Shown piece by piece: positions 1 to 8,162 of a stretch of DNA of 64,000 nucleotides. The DNA comes from Anabaena sp. PCC 7108 (lineage in GTDB: Bacteria > Cyanobacteriota > Cyanobacteriia > Cyanobacteriales > Nostocaceae). The DNA lies in NCBI RefSeq assembly GCF_000332135.1, contig NZ_KB235896.1, forward strand, positions 1,499,403-1,563,402, in the 5' to 3' direction. The first letter of the stretch is position 1. Each line of letters opens with the position of its first letter. The notes under the pieces are model-generated. The model worked only from the letters and a program-made list of their open reading frames with translations. It was not told where the DNA came from and did not search any database. The position numbers and the translations under genes were made by a program.

Positions 1-2
1 AA

Positions 3-551
3 GTAACTTATATTGTCGCTTCTGCTAAAGATGCAGATAGTGTAGATGCAGCAGAGTTTCAAATTACCAATTTACTACGACAACGCCACAAACTTGTCGG
101 TGAAGATGACTTTACTATTCGTACACAAAAAGATGCTTTGCAAACAGTAGGTCAAATTTCCGGTGCGTTGACAACCATGTTAACTGCAATTGCTGGGATT
201 TCACTATTTGTCGGTGGTATTGGTATTATGAATATTATGCTCGTTTCTGTTACCGAACGTACCCAAGAAATTGGCTTAAGAAAAGCAATTGGTGCTACCG
301 AACAAGATATTTTACTTCAGTTCATTATTGAAGCAGTAATTGTTTCTCTAGTTGGCGGTTTAGTTGGAACTACAGTTGGTGTTGGTTGCATAATTTTAGT
401 ATCAGCCCTAACTCCTTTAGAAGCGAGTATTTCCGTTGTTTCTATTACGATGGCTGTTGGTATTTCCGGGGGAATTGGTTTGTTTTTTGGCGTAGTTCCT
501 GCCCGTCGTGCTGCTCAACTTGACCCAATTGTGGCATTAAGAAGTGCGTAA
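3..551 (+). CDS. MacB/FtsX-type ABC transporter permease, C-terminal part
   Basis: The reading frame is open from the window edge, so the start lies upstream and only about 182 C-terminal residues are seen. The protein ends with the typical MacB/FtsX permease core: a first hydrophobic helix (GISLFVGGIGIMNIMLVS), the cytoplasmic motif VTERTQEIGLRKAIGA that couples to the ATPase, and two more membrane helices. The family exports substrates or lipoproteins across the envelope together with an ATPase and a periplasmic adaptor. The ATPase at 1567-2331 is the likely partner, separated from it by a repeat and a toxin-antitoxin pair. Which substrate it handles cannot be read from this fragment. Confidence 0.88.
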   Translation, partial: VTYIVASAKDADSVDAAEFQITNLLRQRHKLVGEDDFTIRTQKDALQTVGQISGALTTMLTAIAGISLFVGGIGIMNIMLVSVTERTQEIGLRKAIGATEQDILLQFIIEAVIVSLVGGLVGTTVGVGCIILVSALTPLEASISVVSITMAVGISGGIGLFFGVVPARRAAQLDPIVALRSA

Positions 552-562
552 ATAATTAAAAA

Positions 563-756
563 TAGGACTTACGCATTGACAAAATTTATCAAACATGACT
601 TGTGGATTTTATCTCTTCTATGGTGCGTCAGAGCCTATAATTTGCCCACAATTAACAAAATTTTGCCATCTGACGCACCCTACTAATATGCTGGACGGAA
701 ATAACTAATTTGGGTTGATACAGATCATGTTTAATTTGTATATTGCTTAAGTCCTA
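563..756. mobile_element. MITE-like element, family 1, copy 1
   Basis: A non-coding 194-bp unit bounded by near-perfect inverted termini: TAGGACTTACGC on the left and GCTTAAGTCCTA on the right. It carries an internal inverted pair (GGTGCGTCAGA and TCTGACGCACC). A second copy lies in opposite orientation at 37828-37993. There is no open reading frame, so any movement would need a transposase supplied from elsewhere. It accounts for most of the gap between the permease and the antitoxin gene. Confidence 0.7.
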
Positions 757-857
757 AAAAATTAAAAATTAAAGATTCAGAAAAAGTTTCATTCTTAGAT
801 TTCAGAATTCAGAATAAAAACTACTGTAACGCAAATTTTTGACAGTCACAATCTTAT

Positions 858-880
858 ATTGTACAATAATATTGTACAAG
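858..880. promoter_or_regulatory. Palindrome upstream of the antitoxin gene, possible operator
   Basis: The arms TTGTACAATA and TATTGTACAA form a near-perfect palindrome a few bases upstream of the Phd/YefM start. Antitoxins of this family repress their own operon through such palindromes, so this is a reasonable operator. No binding data exist here. Confidence 0.45.
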
Positions 881-895
881 TCTTAAAAAAAGATA

Positions 896-1180
896 ATGTT
901 AAGCAAAGAAACTACTTACTCTCAAGCCAGATTGAATTTAGCAAGTATTTTAGATCAGGTATGTGATCAACGGGAAATAATGGTAATTAAACGTCGTAAT
1001 CAAAAAAATGTCGCGTTAATTGCAGAGGATGAACTTTCAAGTTTATTGGAGTGTGTTTACTTATTAAGATCGCCTGAAAATGCTAAACGTTTATTTCGTG
1101 CTTTAGAATGGTCTGAAACAGCAACGGAAACTCCTCAAACATTAGCAGAATTAAAAGAGGAGTTAGGAATTGACCCCTAA
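896..1180 (+). CDS. Phd/YefM-family antitoxin
   Basis: A 94-residue protein with the N-terminal Phd/YefM fold (TTYSQARLNLASILDQV, then IMVIKRRNQKNVALI), which normally binds its own promoter as a dimer. The C-terminal tail, rich in Glu and Thr, is the part that usually wraps the toxin. It overlaps the toxin gene by 11 nt, the usual translational coupling of type II pairs. The upstream sequence TTGTACAATAATATTGTACAAG near 860-880 is a palindrome just before the start and is a plausible self-regulatory operator. Length and motifs fit the family well. Confidence 0.87.
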   Translation: MLSKETTYSQARLNLASILDQVCDQREIMVIKRRNQKNVALIAEDELSSLLECVYLLRSPENAKRLFRALEWSETATETPQTLAELKEELGIDP

Positions 1181-1490
1181 GAAAAAAAAGCAAGATGAGA
1201 ATGAAGAAAAACAAGCATCTGGTTATATTCCTATTTTCAGTCCTGATTTTAAAGCAGATTTAGCTTGGTGGTATAGTCAAGATCCCAAAAAAGGCAATAA
1301 GATTTTGGATTTAGTAGCGGATATTCTTGATGGTAAACCATTTACAGGTTTAGGTAAACCAGAACCTCTTAAATATATTGCTGCTGATACTTGGTCACGA
1401 CGCATTGATTTAGAACATCGTTTAGTTTATAAAGTCACCGAAAATAAAGTTTATTTTTTACAAGCTCTTTATCATTATGAATCAGACTAA
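1170..1490 (+). CDS. Txe/YoeB-family toxin (mRNA interferase)
   Basis: A 106-residue protein with a TTG start inside the antitoxin 3' end. After a Lys/Glu-rich N-terminal stretch of about 20 residues it matches the YoeB/Txe pattern: FSPDFKADLAWW, then DI..GKPFTGLGKPEPLK, then the catalytic end WSRRIDLEHRLVYKV and a terminal ALYHY. YoeB toxins cleave mRNA on the ribosome; the conserved Glu, Arg, His and C-terminal Tyr are all present, so it looks functional. The Lys-rich leader is longer than usual, and the true start may be later. The pair sits inside what is otherwise a MacB-type exporter locus. Confidence 0.87.
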   Translation: MTPKKKKQDENEEKQASGYIPIFSPDFKADLAWWYSQDPKKGNKILDLVADILDGKPFTGLGKPEPLKYIAADTWSRRIDLEHRLVYKVTENKVYFLQALYHYESD

Positions 1491-1566
1491 AATCAAAATT
1501 AATCCATATCAACCTTTTTTTTGTTAATGTGTGCAATTAGTAGTTTAAAAAAAGGATATAATTATT

Positions 1567-2331
1567 GTGGCAAATACTCTGACTTTAACTGATTCAAACA
1601 TTCCTAATTCAGCACCACCATCAGGAATTATTCAGCTTGATAACATCTTTAAAATATATGGTAGTGGTGAAACAGAAGTAAAAGCACTAAATGATATCAA
1701 CTTAGTTATAGACAAAGGTGAATATTGTGCGATTATGGGACCTTCTGGTTCTGGTAAATCTACCGCGATGAATATTATCGGCTGTTTAGATCGTCCCAGT
1801 TCTGGACATTATTATTTAGACAATCTTGATGTAGCCCAAATCGGTGATACAGAATTGGCACATATTCGCAATAAAAAGCTAGGGTTTGTATTTCAACAAT
1901 TCCATTTATTAAACCAATTGACAGCAATGGAAAATGTGATGCTGCCAATGGTGTATGCTGGTGTTAAGCCTGGGGAAAGAAAAGAACGGGCTACAGAAGC
2001 ATTGATAAAAGTAGGTTTAGAAAAACGACTCAACAACAAACCTACCCAATTATCAGGGGGACAACAACAAAGAGTAGCGATCGCACGCGCTATTGTCAAC
2101 CGTCCCGTTGTTCTCCTTGCTGACGAACCCACCGGCGCACTTGATTCCCGCACAACTCAAGAAGTTTTAGACATTTTTGGTGAATTAAATAGCAGTGGAA
2201 TTACAGTTGTCATGGTGACGCATGAAACAGAAGTTGCGCGTCAAACTAAACGCATTGTTTGGTTTCGTGATGGTGAAGTGGTACATTCTCACCTGACACC
2301 AAGTGAGTTACATCAGCTTGTAGTTTCTTGA
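1567..2331 (+). CDS. MacB/LolD-type ABC transporter ATP-binding protein
   Basis: A 254-residue ATPase with a GTG start. Walker A is GPSGSGKST (about residue 59), the Q-loop is FVFQQFHLL, the signature [14 protein letters not shown], Walker [14 protein letters not shown], and the switch His sits in VMVTHE. The signature, Walker B and the [15 protein letters not shown] stretch are typical of the MacB/LolD/FtsE group, which works with FtsX-like permeases. The permease ending at 551 is the likely partner. The intervening toxin-antitoxin pair separates them by about 1 kb, so joint transcription is uncertain. Confidence 0.9.
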   Translation: MANTLTLTDSNIPNSAPPSGIIQLDNIFKIYGSGETEVKALNDINLVIDKGEYCAIMGPSGSGKSTAMNIIGCLDRPSSGHYYLDNLDVAQIGDTELAHIRNKKLGFVFQQFHLLNQLTAMENVMLPMVYAGVKPGERKERATEALIKVGLEKRLNNKPTQLSGGQQQRVAIARAIVNRPVVLLADEPTGALDSRTTQEVLDIFGELNSSGITVVMVTHETEVARQTKRIVWFRDGEVVHSHLTPSELHQLVVS

Positions 2332-2373
2332 TTAGAACATCAACAGTCAAATCGAAGGTATTAAAAAACCATC

Positions 2374-2787
2374 ATGCTGCAAATTACCGACAGAACCACC
2401 ATCCCTATTAGCGAAATCAGTATTAGTGCAATTCGTTCTCAAGGTGCAGGTGGTCAAAATGTTAATAAAGTTGCTACAGCAATTCATTTGCGCTTCGACA
2501 TCAACGGCTCTTCTCTATCACCGCTTTACAAAGAACGTCTACTCAATTTGGGAGATCAACGCATCACCAAAGATGGAATAATTGTTATTAAAGCCCAGCA
2601 ACATCGGACTCAAGAACAGAATAAAGAAGACGCTCTTGAACGTCTCCAAACTTTAATCAAAAGCGTCACCGTCATCTCCCCAAAACGCAAGCCCACGAAA
2701 CCCACGCGCAGCGCTAAAAATAAACGCATTGACAGCAAAACAAAACACGGCGAAATTAAAGCCCTACGACGCAACATCACAGAATGA
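2374..2787 (+). CDS. arfB: Alternative ribosome-rescue factor, aminoacyl-tRNA hydrolase ArfB
   Basis: A 137-residue class-I release-factor-like protein. The catalytic GGQ lies in RSQGAGGQNVNKVATAI near the N terminus, where ArfB (YaeJ) carries it, and no codon-recognition domain is present. The tail is basic (RKPTKPTRSAKNKR), as expected for the ArfB extension that enters the empty mRNA channel of stalled ribosomes. It would hydrolyse peptidyl-tRNA on non-stop ribosomes. It starts 42 nt after the ABC ATPase and could be co-transcribed with it. Confidence 0.9.
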   Translation: MLQITDRTTIPISEISISAIRSQGAGGQNVNKVATAIHLRFDINGSSLSPLYKERLLNLGDQRITKDGIIVIKAQQHRTQEQNKEDALERLQTLIKSVTVISPKRKPTKPTRSAKNKRIDSKTKHGEIKALRRNITE

Positions 2788-2935
2788 GTACCACAACTAA
2801 TACATCTCAGGTAAAGTAATACATTTTCACCTCAACCCAGTTGATTTAAATTAACTCATACCATTTATTTATTGTTGTAAAGACGTTCCATGGAACGTCT
2901 CTACGGTATTTATTTGCTGCTTTTTAATTCCTAAC

Positions 2936-3008
2936 TCAAAATTCAAAATTCTGAATTCAGAATTTTGAATTTTGAATTTTGAATTTTGAATTTTGAATTT
3001 TGAATTAA
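2936..3008. repeat. AT-rich tandem repeat (GAATTTT/CAAAATT units)
   Basis: A run of 7-nt GAATTTT units preceded by an inverted CAAAATTCTGAATTCAG stretch, lying directly against the 3' end of the carotenoid-protein gene that follows on the other strand. The inverted halves can fold into a hairpin, so it may also help end transcription. It is a typical short tandem repeat of filamentous cyanobacteria. Confidence 0.7.
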
Positions 3009-3542
3009 TTACAAACTCGATGTTTTTCCTGTTTCTGCTTGCGTCGCAATTGGTTTAACATCGCTATAACCCATCTCACCAGCAATTGTCCGCAAAATAG
3101 AAATTTGCTCTTGAAATTCTAGTTCTTCAATTTGAGCAAGTAAATCATTAATTTCCTCAGTTGATTCATAATTATCTGGCATTCCTACCACTGTATCCCC
3201 CATAGCTTCTGCCCAAACATACCAAATGAACAACTGGTTATTTTCTTTTAATGCCCCATAAGCACGAGAATAGACTGTATCCTTACAGTTAACTATATCC
3301 CGCATAATTTCTAGTTGTTCCTCATCCGATAATTGCAAATAGTCTCCTACCAACATGGGAGCTAATTCTGGTTCAGCTGCTGAGGGAGCCGCTGGAGTAA
3401 CAGTATCACCCATTTTTTCATAAACAAAATATAGCCAAGCTAATTTTGCATCGGTATCTAAAGTATTAAACGCTTCGACTAAATTTTGAGTTGACTGGCT
3501 CTGAGCTTGATCAGAAATAGTTTTATTGTAACTCGCGGTCAT
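3009..3542 (-). CDS. Helical carotenoid protein (OCP N-terminal domain homolog)
   Basis: A 177-residue all-helical protein homologous to the N-terminal domain of the orange carotenoid protein (OCP), without the C-terminal NTF2-like domain. Conserved blocks include LAWLYFVYEKMG, LSDEEQLEIMRDIV, YSRAYGALKENNQLFIWYVWAEAMG, and FQEQISILRTIAGEMG. The Tyr and Trp that line the carotenoid tunnel in OCP have counterparts here (VYEKMG and WYVWAE). Such proteins bind ketocarotenoids and quench singlet oxygen or phycobilisome excitation. It is divergent from the second copy at 6080-6601 and has an extra Pro/Ala-rich linker (TPAAPSAAEPE). The paralog class is not assigned. Confidence 0.88.
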   Translation of the reverse strand: MTASYNKTISDQAQSQSTQNLVEAFNTLDTDAKLAWLYFVYEKMGDTVTPAAPSAAEPELAPMLVGDYLQLSDEEQLEIMRDIVNCKDTVYSRAYGALKENNQLFIWYVWAEAMGDTVVGMPDNYESTEEINDLLAQIEELEFQEQISILRTIAGEMGYSDVKPIATQAETGKTSSL

Positions 3543-3654
3543 AATTAATCCTCAGCCTAATTTAACAGTTAAGACTTATAGGATTATCAGACATTTATAA
3601 TTATGATCTACCTCCAAGAGAAGGATGTTTATTAAATAGCTAAACTTGATATTA

Positions 3655-3695
3655 TCTATCTTGCAATAGATAGTAATATCTATCTTGTGTAAAAA
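3655..3695. promoter_or_regulatory. Inverted repeat in the divergent promoter region
   Basis: Between the divergent genes at 3542 and 3760 the sequence TATCTATC is repeated and pairs with GATAGATA, giving overlapping palindromes in a 217-bp intergenic region. It could be an operator for one or both genes; nothing in the sequence names the regulator. Confidence 0.3.
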
Positions 3696-3759
3696 GATTT
3701 TAGTAAATTATTTTGATAGACTTGCCCCAGCAATGTAAATCTTAATTAAGGTTTTAATT

Positions 3760-4137
3760 ATGTCTGATAAAGTGCAGCCTAATCCCAGTGAAGCTCCCAC
3801 CCATGATGCACAATTAGCTGCCGAACAAATAGCTAGTGGTGAAAAAAAAGTACCAAAGGTAAATTTTGAAGCTGATTATGCAGCCGCACAGCAATTCAGT
3901 GTCAGCGAAATTGATCGCACAGGTGAAGGAAAAATTGCTGCTGAAGCTGTTACTGCACCTAAATATGAAATCCCTGATCAAGAAGAGACAAAAACTGAAA
4001 CACAGTCCACAGGTAATCCTGATGATTATGTAGAGATGGCTGATAAAATTGGTGCTTCTAGGATTGAGGCTGTCACAAGTGTTAGTGATGATTTAGTACA
4101 ACAAGCTTTGCAAAAGGGTGAAGCCGCTAAGGAGTAA
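3760..4137 (+). CDS. Hypothetical acidic, probably disordered protein
   Basis: A 125-residue protein with no recognised domain. It is rich in Glu, Ala, Asp and Thr, has no Cys or Trp, and carries two phrases that look like short helices (HDAQLAAEQIASGEKKVPKVNFEADY and ADKIGASRIEAVTSVSDDLVQQALQKG, only parts quoted). Composition suggests a soluble, partly unfolded protein. It is divergent from the carotenoid-protein gene, with the inverted repeat between them, which may hint at shared stress control. No function is proposed. Confidence 0.7.
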   Translation: MSDKVQPNPSEAPTHDAQLAAEQIASGEKKVPKVNFEADYAAAQQFSVSEIDRTGEGKIAAEAVTAPKYEIPDQEETKTETQSTGNPDDYVEMADKIGASRIEAVTSVSDDLVQQALQKGEAAKE

Positions 4138-4249
4138 TTCCAATTAGTTAACATCAACATCAAATACTCATTTTTTGTCCAAGTTCAATCTTTAATTAGG
4201 TTGAGCTTTTAACTAATTCTGGGGTCTAAATCTCAATTATAAAACTTAA

Positions 4250-4888
4250 TTACGAATTATTTTTTATCACTTCTAATAATTTGCTTGGATGATCAATTAA
4301 AAAATCCGGCTTTTGCTGTAATAATACTTCGGCTGAATTAAATCCCCAAGTCACAGCAATCACCTTGATATTTGCTTTTTTTGAAGCTTCAATATCTCTG
4401 GTTTCATCCCCTACATAAATTACTGATTGAGGTTTGATCTGCCTCTGTCTCAATACATTATTAATTATTGTGGTTTTGCCAAAAATCGTCACTCCTGAAT
4501 GGATAAATTCAAAAAGATAACCTAATTCATGACAATTTAGAAATTCGGTAACATTCTCTTGTGAATTAGATGTAATAATTCCCAGCCGAAAATCTTGATT
4601 TTTTAGTTCTATTAGCGCTTCTTTAATTCCAGGTATAGGCTGGAAATCTTTGATTTTATCCTTTAATTCTGATTTAACTTTTTTAAGTAAAAAAGGAATT
4701 TTAAACAGCGAAATACCTGAATATTTAATAATTTCTCTAGAGGTTAAATTCCTTAAAAGAGCAAGTTCATTAGGAGTGATTTGTACATAACCGAACTCTA
4801 AAGCTAAACGATTAGCAAGAGTTACAAGTGCGTCAACTGTATCAGCAATTGTTCCGTCAAAATCAAATATTATTACTTTCTGAGTCAT
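4250..4888 (-). CDS. HAD-superfamily phosphatase (phosphoglycolate-phosphatase-like)
   Basis: A 212-residue HAD hydrolase of subfamily IA. Motif I is DFDGTIADT (nucleophile and acid/base Asp), motif II is ITSNS, the motif III Lys is in FGKTT, and motif IV is VGDETRDIEA. A helical cap follows motif I. The family dephosphorylates small phosphometabolites such as 2-phosphoglycolate, but the substrate cannot be told from sequence. The start overlaps the 3' end of queG by 26 nt, so the two are probably translated from one message. Confidence 0.85.
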   Translation of the reverse strand: MTQKVIIFDFDGTIADTVDALVTLANRLALEFGYVQITPNELALLRNLTSREIIKYSGISLFKIPFLLKKVKSELKDKIKDFQPIPGIKEALIELKNQDFRLGIITSNSQENVTEFLNCHELGYLFEFIHSGVTIFGKTTIINNVLRQRQIKPQSVIYVGDETRDIEASKKANIKVIAVTWGFNSAEVLLQQKPDFLIDHPSKLLEVIKNNS

Positions 4889-5858
4889 TCTTTAGCCTAG
4901 ATGCATCAAGATTAGCACGAGCATTCCGTCGTAACATTTCAGGTTTAATCCGTCGTAAGGCTGATGCTGTAAATTGTCTATCCCACTCCTGATCTGAGAT
5001 TTGCGCTAATTCTACCAGCTTAGGTGCTAAATTCCCAGCATAAGGACGAAAATCTGTGACATCACTAACTTGAGCAAAACGCTGATTCCAAGGACATACA
5101 TCCTGACATATATCACAACCTGCTACCCATCCCTGTAAATGAGGTGTCAGGTTTTCTGGCAATGTTTCTGCTCTGTTTTCAATGGTATGATAAGCGATGC
5201 AGCGATTGGCATCTACTACAAATGGTTCGGTAATTGCACCAGTAGGACAAGCCTCGATACAACGGGTACAAGTTCCACAATGTTGTGTAGCTGGGCGATT
5301 CCTACGGAGCGCTTCGCTATCGCTCTCTAATTCTATATTAGTGAATATTTCTCCCAAAAATACCCAAGAGCCATACTCTCGCGTAATTAAATTCCCATTT
5401 TTAGCAATCCAACCAATCCCGGCTTTTTGCGCCCAAACTTTATCTTGCACTGGGCCTGTATCTGCGTAATATCTAGCTTTTATACCTTCACCTAATGATT
5501 CTAACCAGGTAGCTAATTGCTTGAGTTTCTTGTGCAACACCTTATGATAGTCCCGTCCCCAGCCATAACGGGAAATTTTGGCGTATTCTTCACCTTCTGG
5601 ACGTTGATCGGGAGTGTAATAATTTAGAGCCACACACACAAGCGATCGCACTTCTGGCATGACTAAACGAATATCTTGGCGCTTGGGGTTAGCCATCCAT
5701 TCCATATCAGCATGATAACCAAGTTCCATCCAAGCTTGCAGTCTTTGTACTTCTTTTGCATCTATCTCATTTACAGATGCAATACCAACTAGATGAAAAC
5801 CTAACTCCCTGGCTTTTTCTTTCACCACACTGCTGCTGGTTGAGGCACAATCATTCAT
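4863..5858 (-). CDS. queG: Epoxyqueuosine reductase QueG
   Basis: A 331-residue cobalamin and iron-sulfur enzyme that reduces epoxyqueuosine to queuosine in tRNA, the last step of the pathway. It has the N-terminal QueG domain with the RYYADTGPV segment, then two [4Fe-4S] clusters: CGTCTRCIEACP (Cys 194, 197, 200, 204) and CDICQDVCPW (Cys 248, 251, 255), plus Cys 219. Just before the first cluster, residues 181-188 (SEALRRNR) look like an 8-residue insert absent from usual family members; it coincides with a 24-nt GC-rich repeat at about 5295-5318. The reading frame is kept, so the enzyme is probably still active. Confidence 0.92.
   Translation of the reverse strand: MNDCASTSSSVVKEKARELGFHLVGIASVNEIDAKEVQRLQAWMELGYHADMEWMANPKRQDIRLVMPEVRSLVCVALNYYTPDQRPEGEEYAKISRYGWGRDYHKVLHKKLKQLATWLESLGEGIKARYYADTGPVQDKVWAQKAGIGWIAKNGNLITREYGSWVFLGEIFTNIELESDSEALRRNRPATQHCGTCTRCIEACPTGAITEPFVVDANRCIAYHTIENRAETLPENLTPHLQGWVAGCDICQDVCPWNQRFAQVSDVTDFRPYAGNLAPKLVELAQISDQEWDRQFTASALRRIKPEMLRRNARANLDASRLKNDSESNNI
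5295..5318. repeat. 24-nt GC-rich small dispersed repeat inside queG
   Basis: The stretch around CTACGGAGCGCTTCGCTATC resembles the small dispersed repeats of Nostoc (GC-rich, near-palindromic, HIP1-like ends). It adds exactly eight codons in frame. Related 24-nt units occur at 32545-32568 and 46839-46862. The exact insertion edges are inferred from family length, not observed directly. Confidence 0.6.
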
Positions 5859-6079
5859 TTTTCTGATTCCGAATTCTGCCAGTAGGTTGATGTTAACTAT
5901 ACATTATAAATTTAATATATTTATCTTTATTAAATTTTGTTCATAAAACTATATGTAAATATTAATGTTAAATTATTAAGAAATAATGCACAATAGTTTT
6001 CAAGAGGTCAAGCAACCCAGAGTGATGCAAACCTCCCACTAGTTAACAGCTGACTTAGTTAATAAATTGTGGTGACAAT

Positions 6080-6601
6080 ATGACATTCACTTCTGACACA
6101 GCTTCAACCCGCTTTTCTGGCGGTTTTAAATACGGTATCCAATCTGGAGATGCTGTAGCTGCAACCACTGCTGTATTCAAAGCCCTCAGCGTGGATGACC
6201 AACTAGCTGTACTTTGGTATGCGTACACAGAAATGGGACGTTCCATCACTCCAGCCGCAACAGGTGCAGCCCGTTTGCAAATGGCTGAAGGTCTTTTAAA
6301 TCAAATCAAACAGATGTCCCATCCAGAGCAGTTAGAAGTAATGCGGGACTTAGCTGCTCAAAGAAATACACCAGTTTCTCGTGCTTACGGTATTTTCAGT
6401 GTCAATACAAAATTAGCTTTCTGGTACGAGTTATCAGAATTAATGGTCAAAGGTTTTGTTATTCCTGTACCAGCAGGTTATCAAATCTCTCGTGATGGCG
6501 CACAAGTGTTAGAAACACTTAAGGAATTAGATTTTGGTCAACAAATCACAGTACTACGGAAAGTAGTTGCAGACATGGGTGTTGATCCTCTGGCTGACTA
6601 A
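6080..6601 (+). CDS. Helical carotenoid protein paired with CTDH (HCP4-like)
   Basis: A 173-residue OCP N-terminal-domain homolog. Conserved helices include DQLAVLWYAYTEMGRSITPAA, HPEQLEVMRDLAAQ, VSRAYGIFSVNTKLAFWYEL and FGQQITVLRKVVADMG. The tunnel Tyr (WYAYTEMG) and Trp (FWYELSELM) positions are present. The OCP C-terminal homolog lies 356 nt downstream on the same strand, separated only by a MITE; in Anabaena the HCP beside CTDH is HCP4, so this is the likely class. In that model CTDH delivers carotenoid to the HCP, which acts as quencher. The 220-nt AT-rich region upstream is free of genes and probably holds the promoter. Confidence 0.9.
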   Translation: MTFTSDTASTRFSGGFKYGIQSGDAVAATTAVFKALSVDDQLAVLWYAYTEMGRSITPAATGAARLQMAEGLLNQIKQMSHPEQLEVMRDLAAQRNTPVSRAYGIFSVNTKLAFWYELSELMVKGFVIPVPAGYQISRDGAQVLETLKELDFGQQITVLRKVVADMGVDPLAD

Positions 6602-6740
6602 GCAAGTTTAAAAAATTCGTAATTTTGCGGTTTTAATTACCCCTTTTCCATACCTAATTTTTTTACAAGGGTCTAAATCAATAACTGTAAGCCTTTAGCC
6701 TCCCATAAGGCTTTACTTTCGGAAATTACGAATTATTTTG

Positions 6741-6855
6741 GGCGTTGCTCCCATTGCGGGATGATTTGAGAATCTGCATCAATATATAATCACCGCGTCT
6801 GGAGTGTCCCCGCGTCCCCGCGTCAGCCTCAATCATCCCCTTATTCAGCAACGCC
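6741..6855. mobile_element. MITE-like element, family 2, copy A
   Basis: A 115-bp unit starting GGCGTTGCTCCCATTGCGGG and ending CCCCTTATTCAGCAACGCC, so its ends are inverted repeats. The core holds an ATATATAATCACCGCGTC block followed by GC-rich TCCCCGCG units. Two more copies lie at 13184-13336 (inverted) and 43440-43552. It sits between the HCP and CTDH genes. No coding capacity. Confidence 0.75.
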
Positions 6856-6957
6856 TTATTTTGATATCCTTCCAACCTCAATGTCTGAATGAATAGTTCT
6901 CAGGTACTTCTCTGGGGACTATTCTTTATTAAAAATCCCCAATCCCATAAAACGGCT

Positions 6958-7407
6958 ATGACATCTGCTGAATTTTCGCTATCAACAGAATTTAAGATTG
7001 AAGGAATTACCGAAACCAGTATCCTACGTTATTTTTCCACGTTAAACGCTGGAGACTTTACAGCTACTGCTGCGTTATTTGCTGAAGATGGTGTGATGCA
7101 CCCACCATTTGAACCTGGTATTGTGGGAAGAAATGCGATCGCTGCATACTTACAACAAGAAGCCCAAGATATCCAAGCTGAACCCCATCAAGGAATTAGC
7201 GAAAACTTACCAGACAACTATATCCAAATCCAAGTCACAGGAAAAGCACAAACTTCTTGGTGCGGTGTCAATGTTCTCTGGCTATTTATCCTGAACCAAC
7301 AAGGAGAAATTTTAGAAACTCAAATCAAACTCCTAGCTTCTGGGAAAGAGTTACTTTCTTTGCGTCCACCTAACAAAGAATATACACTTACTTCAGAAAT
7401 TGTCTAA
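6958..7407 (+). CDS. OCP C-terminal domain homolog (CTDH), NTF2-like carotenoid carrier
   Basis: From ATG 6958 the protein has 149 residues; an in-frame ATG at 6889 would add 23 residues with no family counterpart. It is an NTF2/SnoaL-fold protein clearly related to the OCP C-terminal domain: LFAEDGVMHPPFEPGIVG, then YIQIQVTGKAQTSW, then LLASGKELL. Trp 101 and Trp 108 match the OCP tryptophans near the carotenoid carbonyl. Cys 102 lies next to Trp 101, close to the redox-sensitive Cys reported for the Anabaena CTDH, so disulfide-controlled dimerisation is plausible. Such dimers take carotenoid from membranes and pass it to HCPs. Confidence 0.9.
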   Translation: MTSAEFSLSTEFKIEGITETSILRYFSTLNAGDFTATAALFAEDGVMHPPFEPGIVGRNAIAAYLQQEAQDIQAEPHQGISENLPDNYIQIQVTGKAQTSWCGVNVLWLFILNQQGEILETQIKLLASGKELLSLRPPNKEYTLTSEIV

Positions 7408-7844
7408 CCTTTAGTAGCAATAGTTTGCTCTAAAGAACGCAATAACAATTTTCTTCCTAACTCAACATCTGATGGCGAACATTGCCAATCTGGGTGTGCG
7501 GTCATTAACAGACTATCTAAAGTCTCTTGATCAAAAAGATGCCATACAGGAGCATCATTAATTCTACTTTCTAGAGCATAGCAGTTAGGAGAAACACAGC
7601 GAATCATGCATCGACTGGAAATTCTTGCCAAACTCATCATCTCCCCAGGTTGTAGAGAGCGAAATTTACGAATCACTTCTTTGAACTCATCAAAAGAAGA
7701 CACGATTAACCCAGGAAGAGCCATTGTAACCTTTTTCTCTCCATTCACTGCAATCCAGTAATGACGACTGGGATCAATGCCTTCTAACCAAGGTGATTCA
7801 TCATCAAGACGATAGCGAGGGGACAAACAAAATAAAGGTTGCAT
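7404..7844 (-). CDS. Hypothetical protein
   Basis: A 146-residue protein convergent with CTDH, the two stop regions overlapping by 4 nt. No domain is recognised. It has four Cys residues, two of them in SSRCMIRCVSPNCYAL, and a Trp-rich first half. It reads as a genuine gene: no internal repeats, normal composition, and a clean start 5' of an AT-rich 300-nt gap. Function unknown. Confidence 0.7.
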   Translation of the reverse strand: MQPLFCLSPRYRLDDESPWLEGIDPSRHYWIAVNGEKKVTMALPGLIVSSFDEFKEVIRKFRSLQPGEMMSLARISSRCMIRCVSPNCYALESRINDAPVWHLFDQETLDSLLMTAHPDWQCSPSDVELGRKLLLRSLEQTIATKG

Positions 7845-8107
7845 AGTTTAAATTTAGTATTAATTTCCAGATGATTTCCATTACCTGAAATTGGGTTTCA
7901 AGTACATAGAAACTCACCCTTTAAGTAAATTATTTAGTAAATAATACTAATAAAGCAAATAAATTTAGCAAAAGTTATTAACTTACTTAATAATTCTTAA
8001 TTTATTTATTAAATATACACAAATAAAATTATCAGAAATTAATCGGATAAATCAATTAATTTTCAGCATTTCACCTAACTTTGATAGCAAAGGGGAATCA
8101 TACACCC

Positions 8108-8162
8108 TGGCGAAAACACATAAATTTTGAGCTAATTTTGAGCTAATTTTGAGCTAATTTTG
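8108..8162. repeat. Direct repeat of TTTTGAGCTAA, four units
   Basis: An 11-nt unit (GAGCTAATTTT) is repeated about four times and runs into the last codons and stop of the anti-sigma-factor-like gene. The remaining 7845-8107 is AT-rich intergenic sequence in which nothing else was recognised. Confidence 0.7.

Noticed and set aside
1893-2153. Minus-strand frame inside the ABC ATPase gene
   Set aside because: It is an antisense shadow of the conserved ATPase sequence, with no features of its own.
6889-6957. Longer start of the CTDH gene
   Set aside because: The 23 extra residues have no counterpart in OCP or CTDH proteins, whereas ATG 6958 fits the family.
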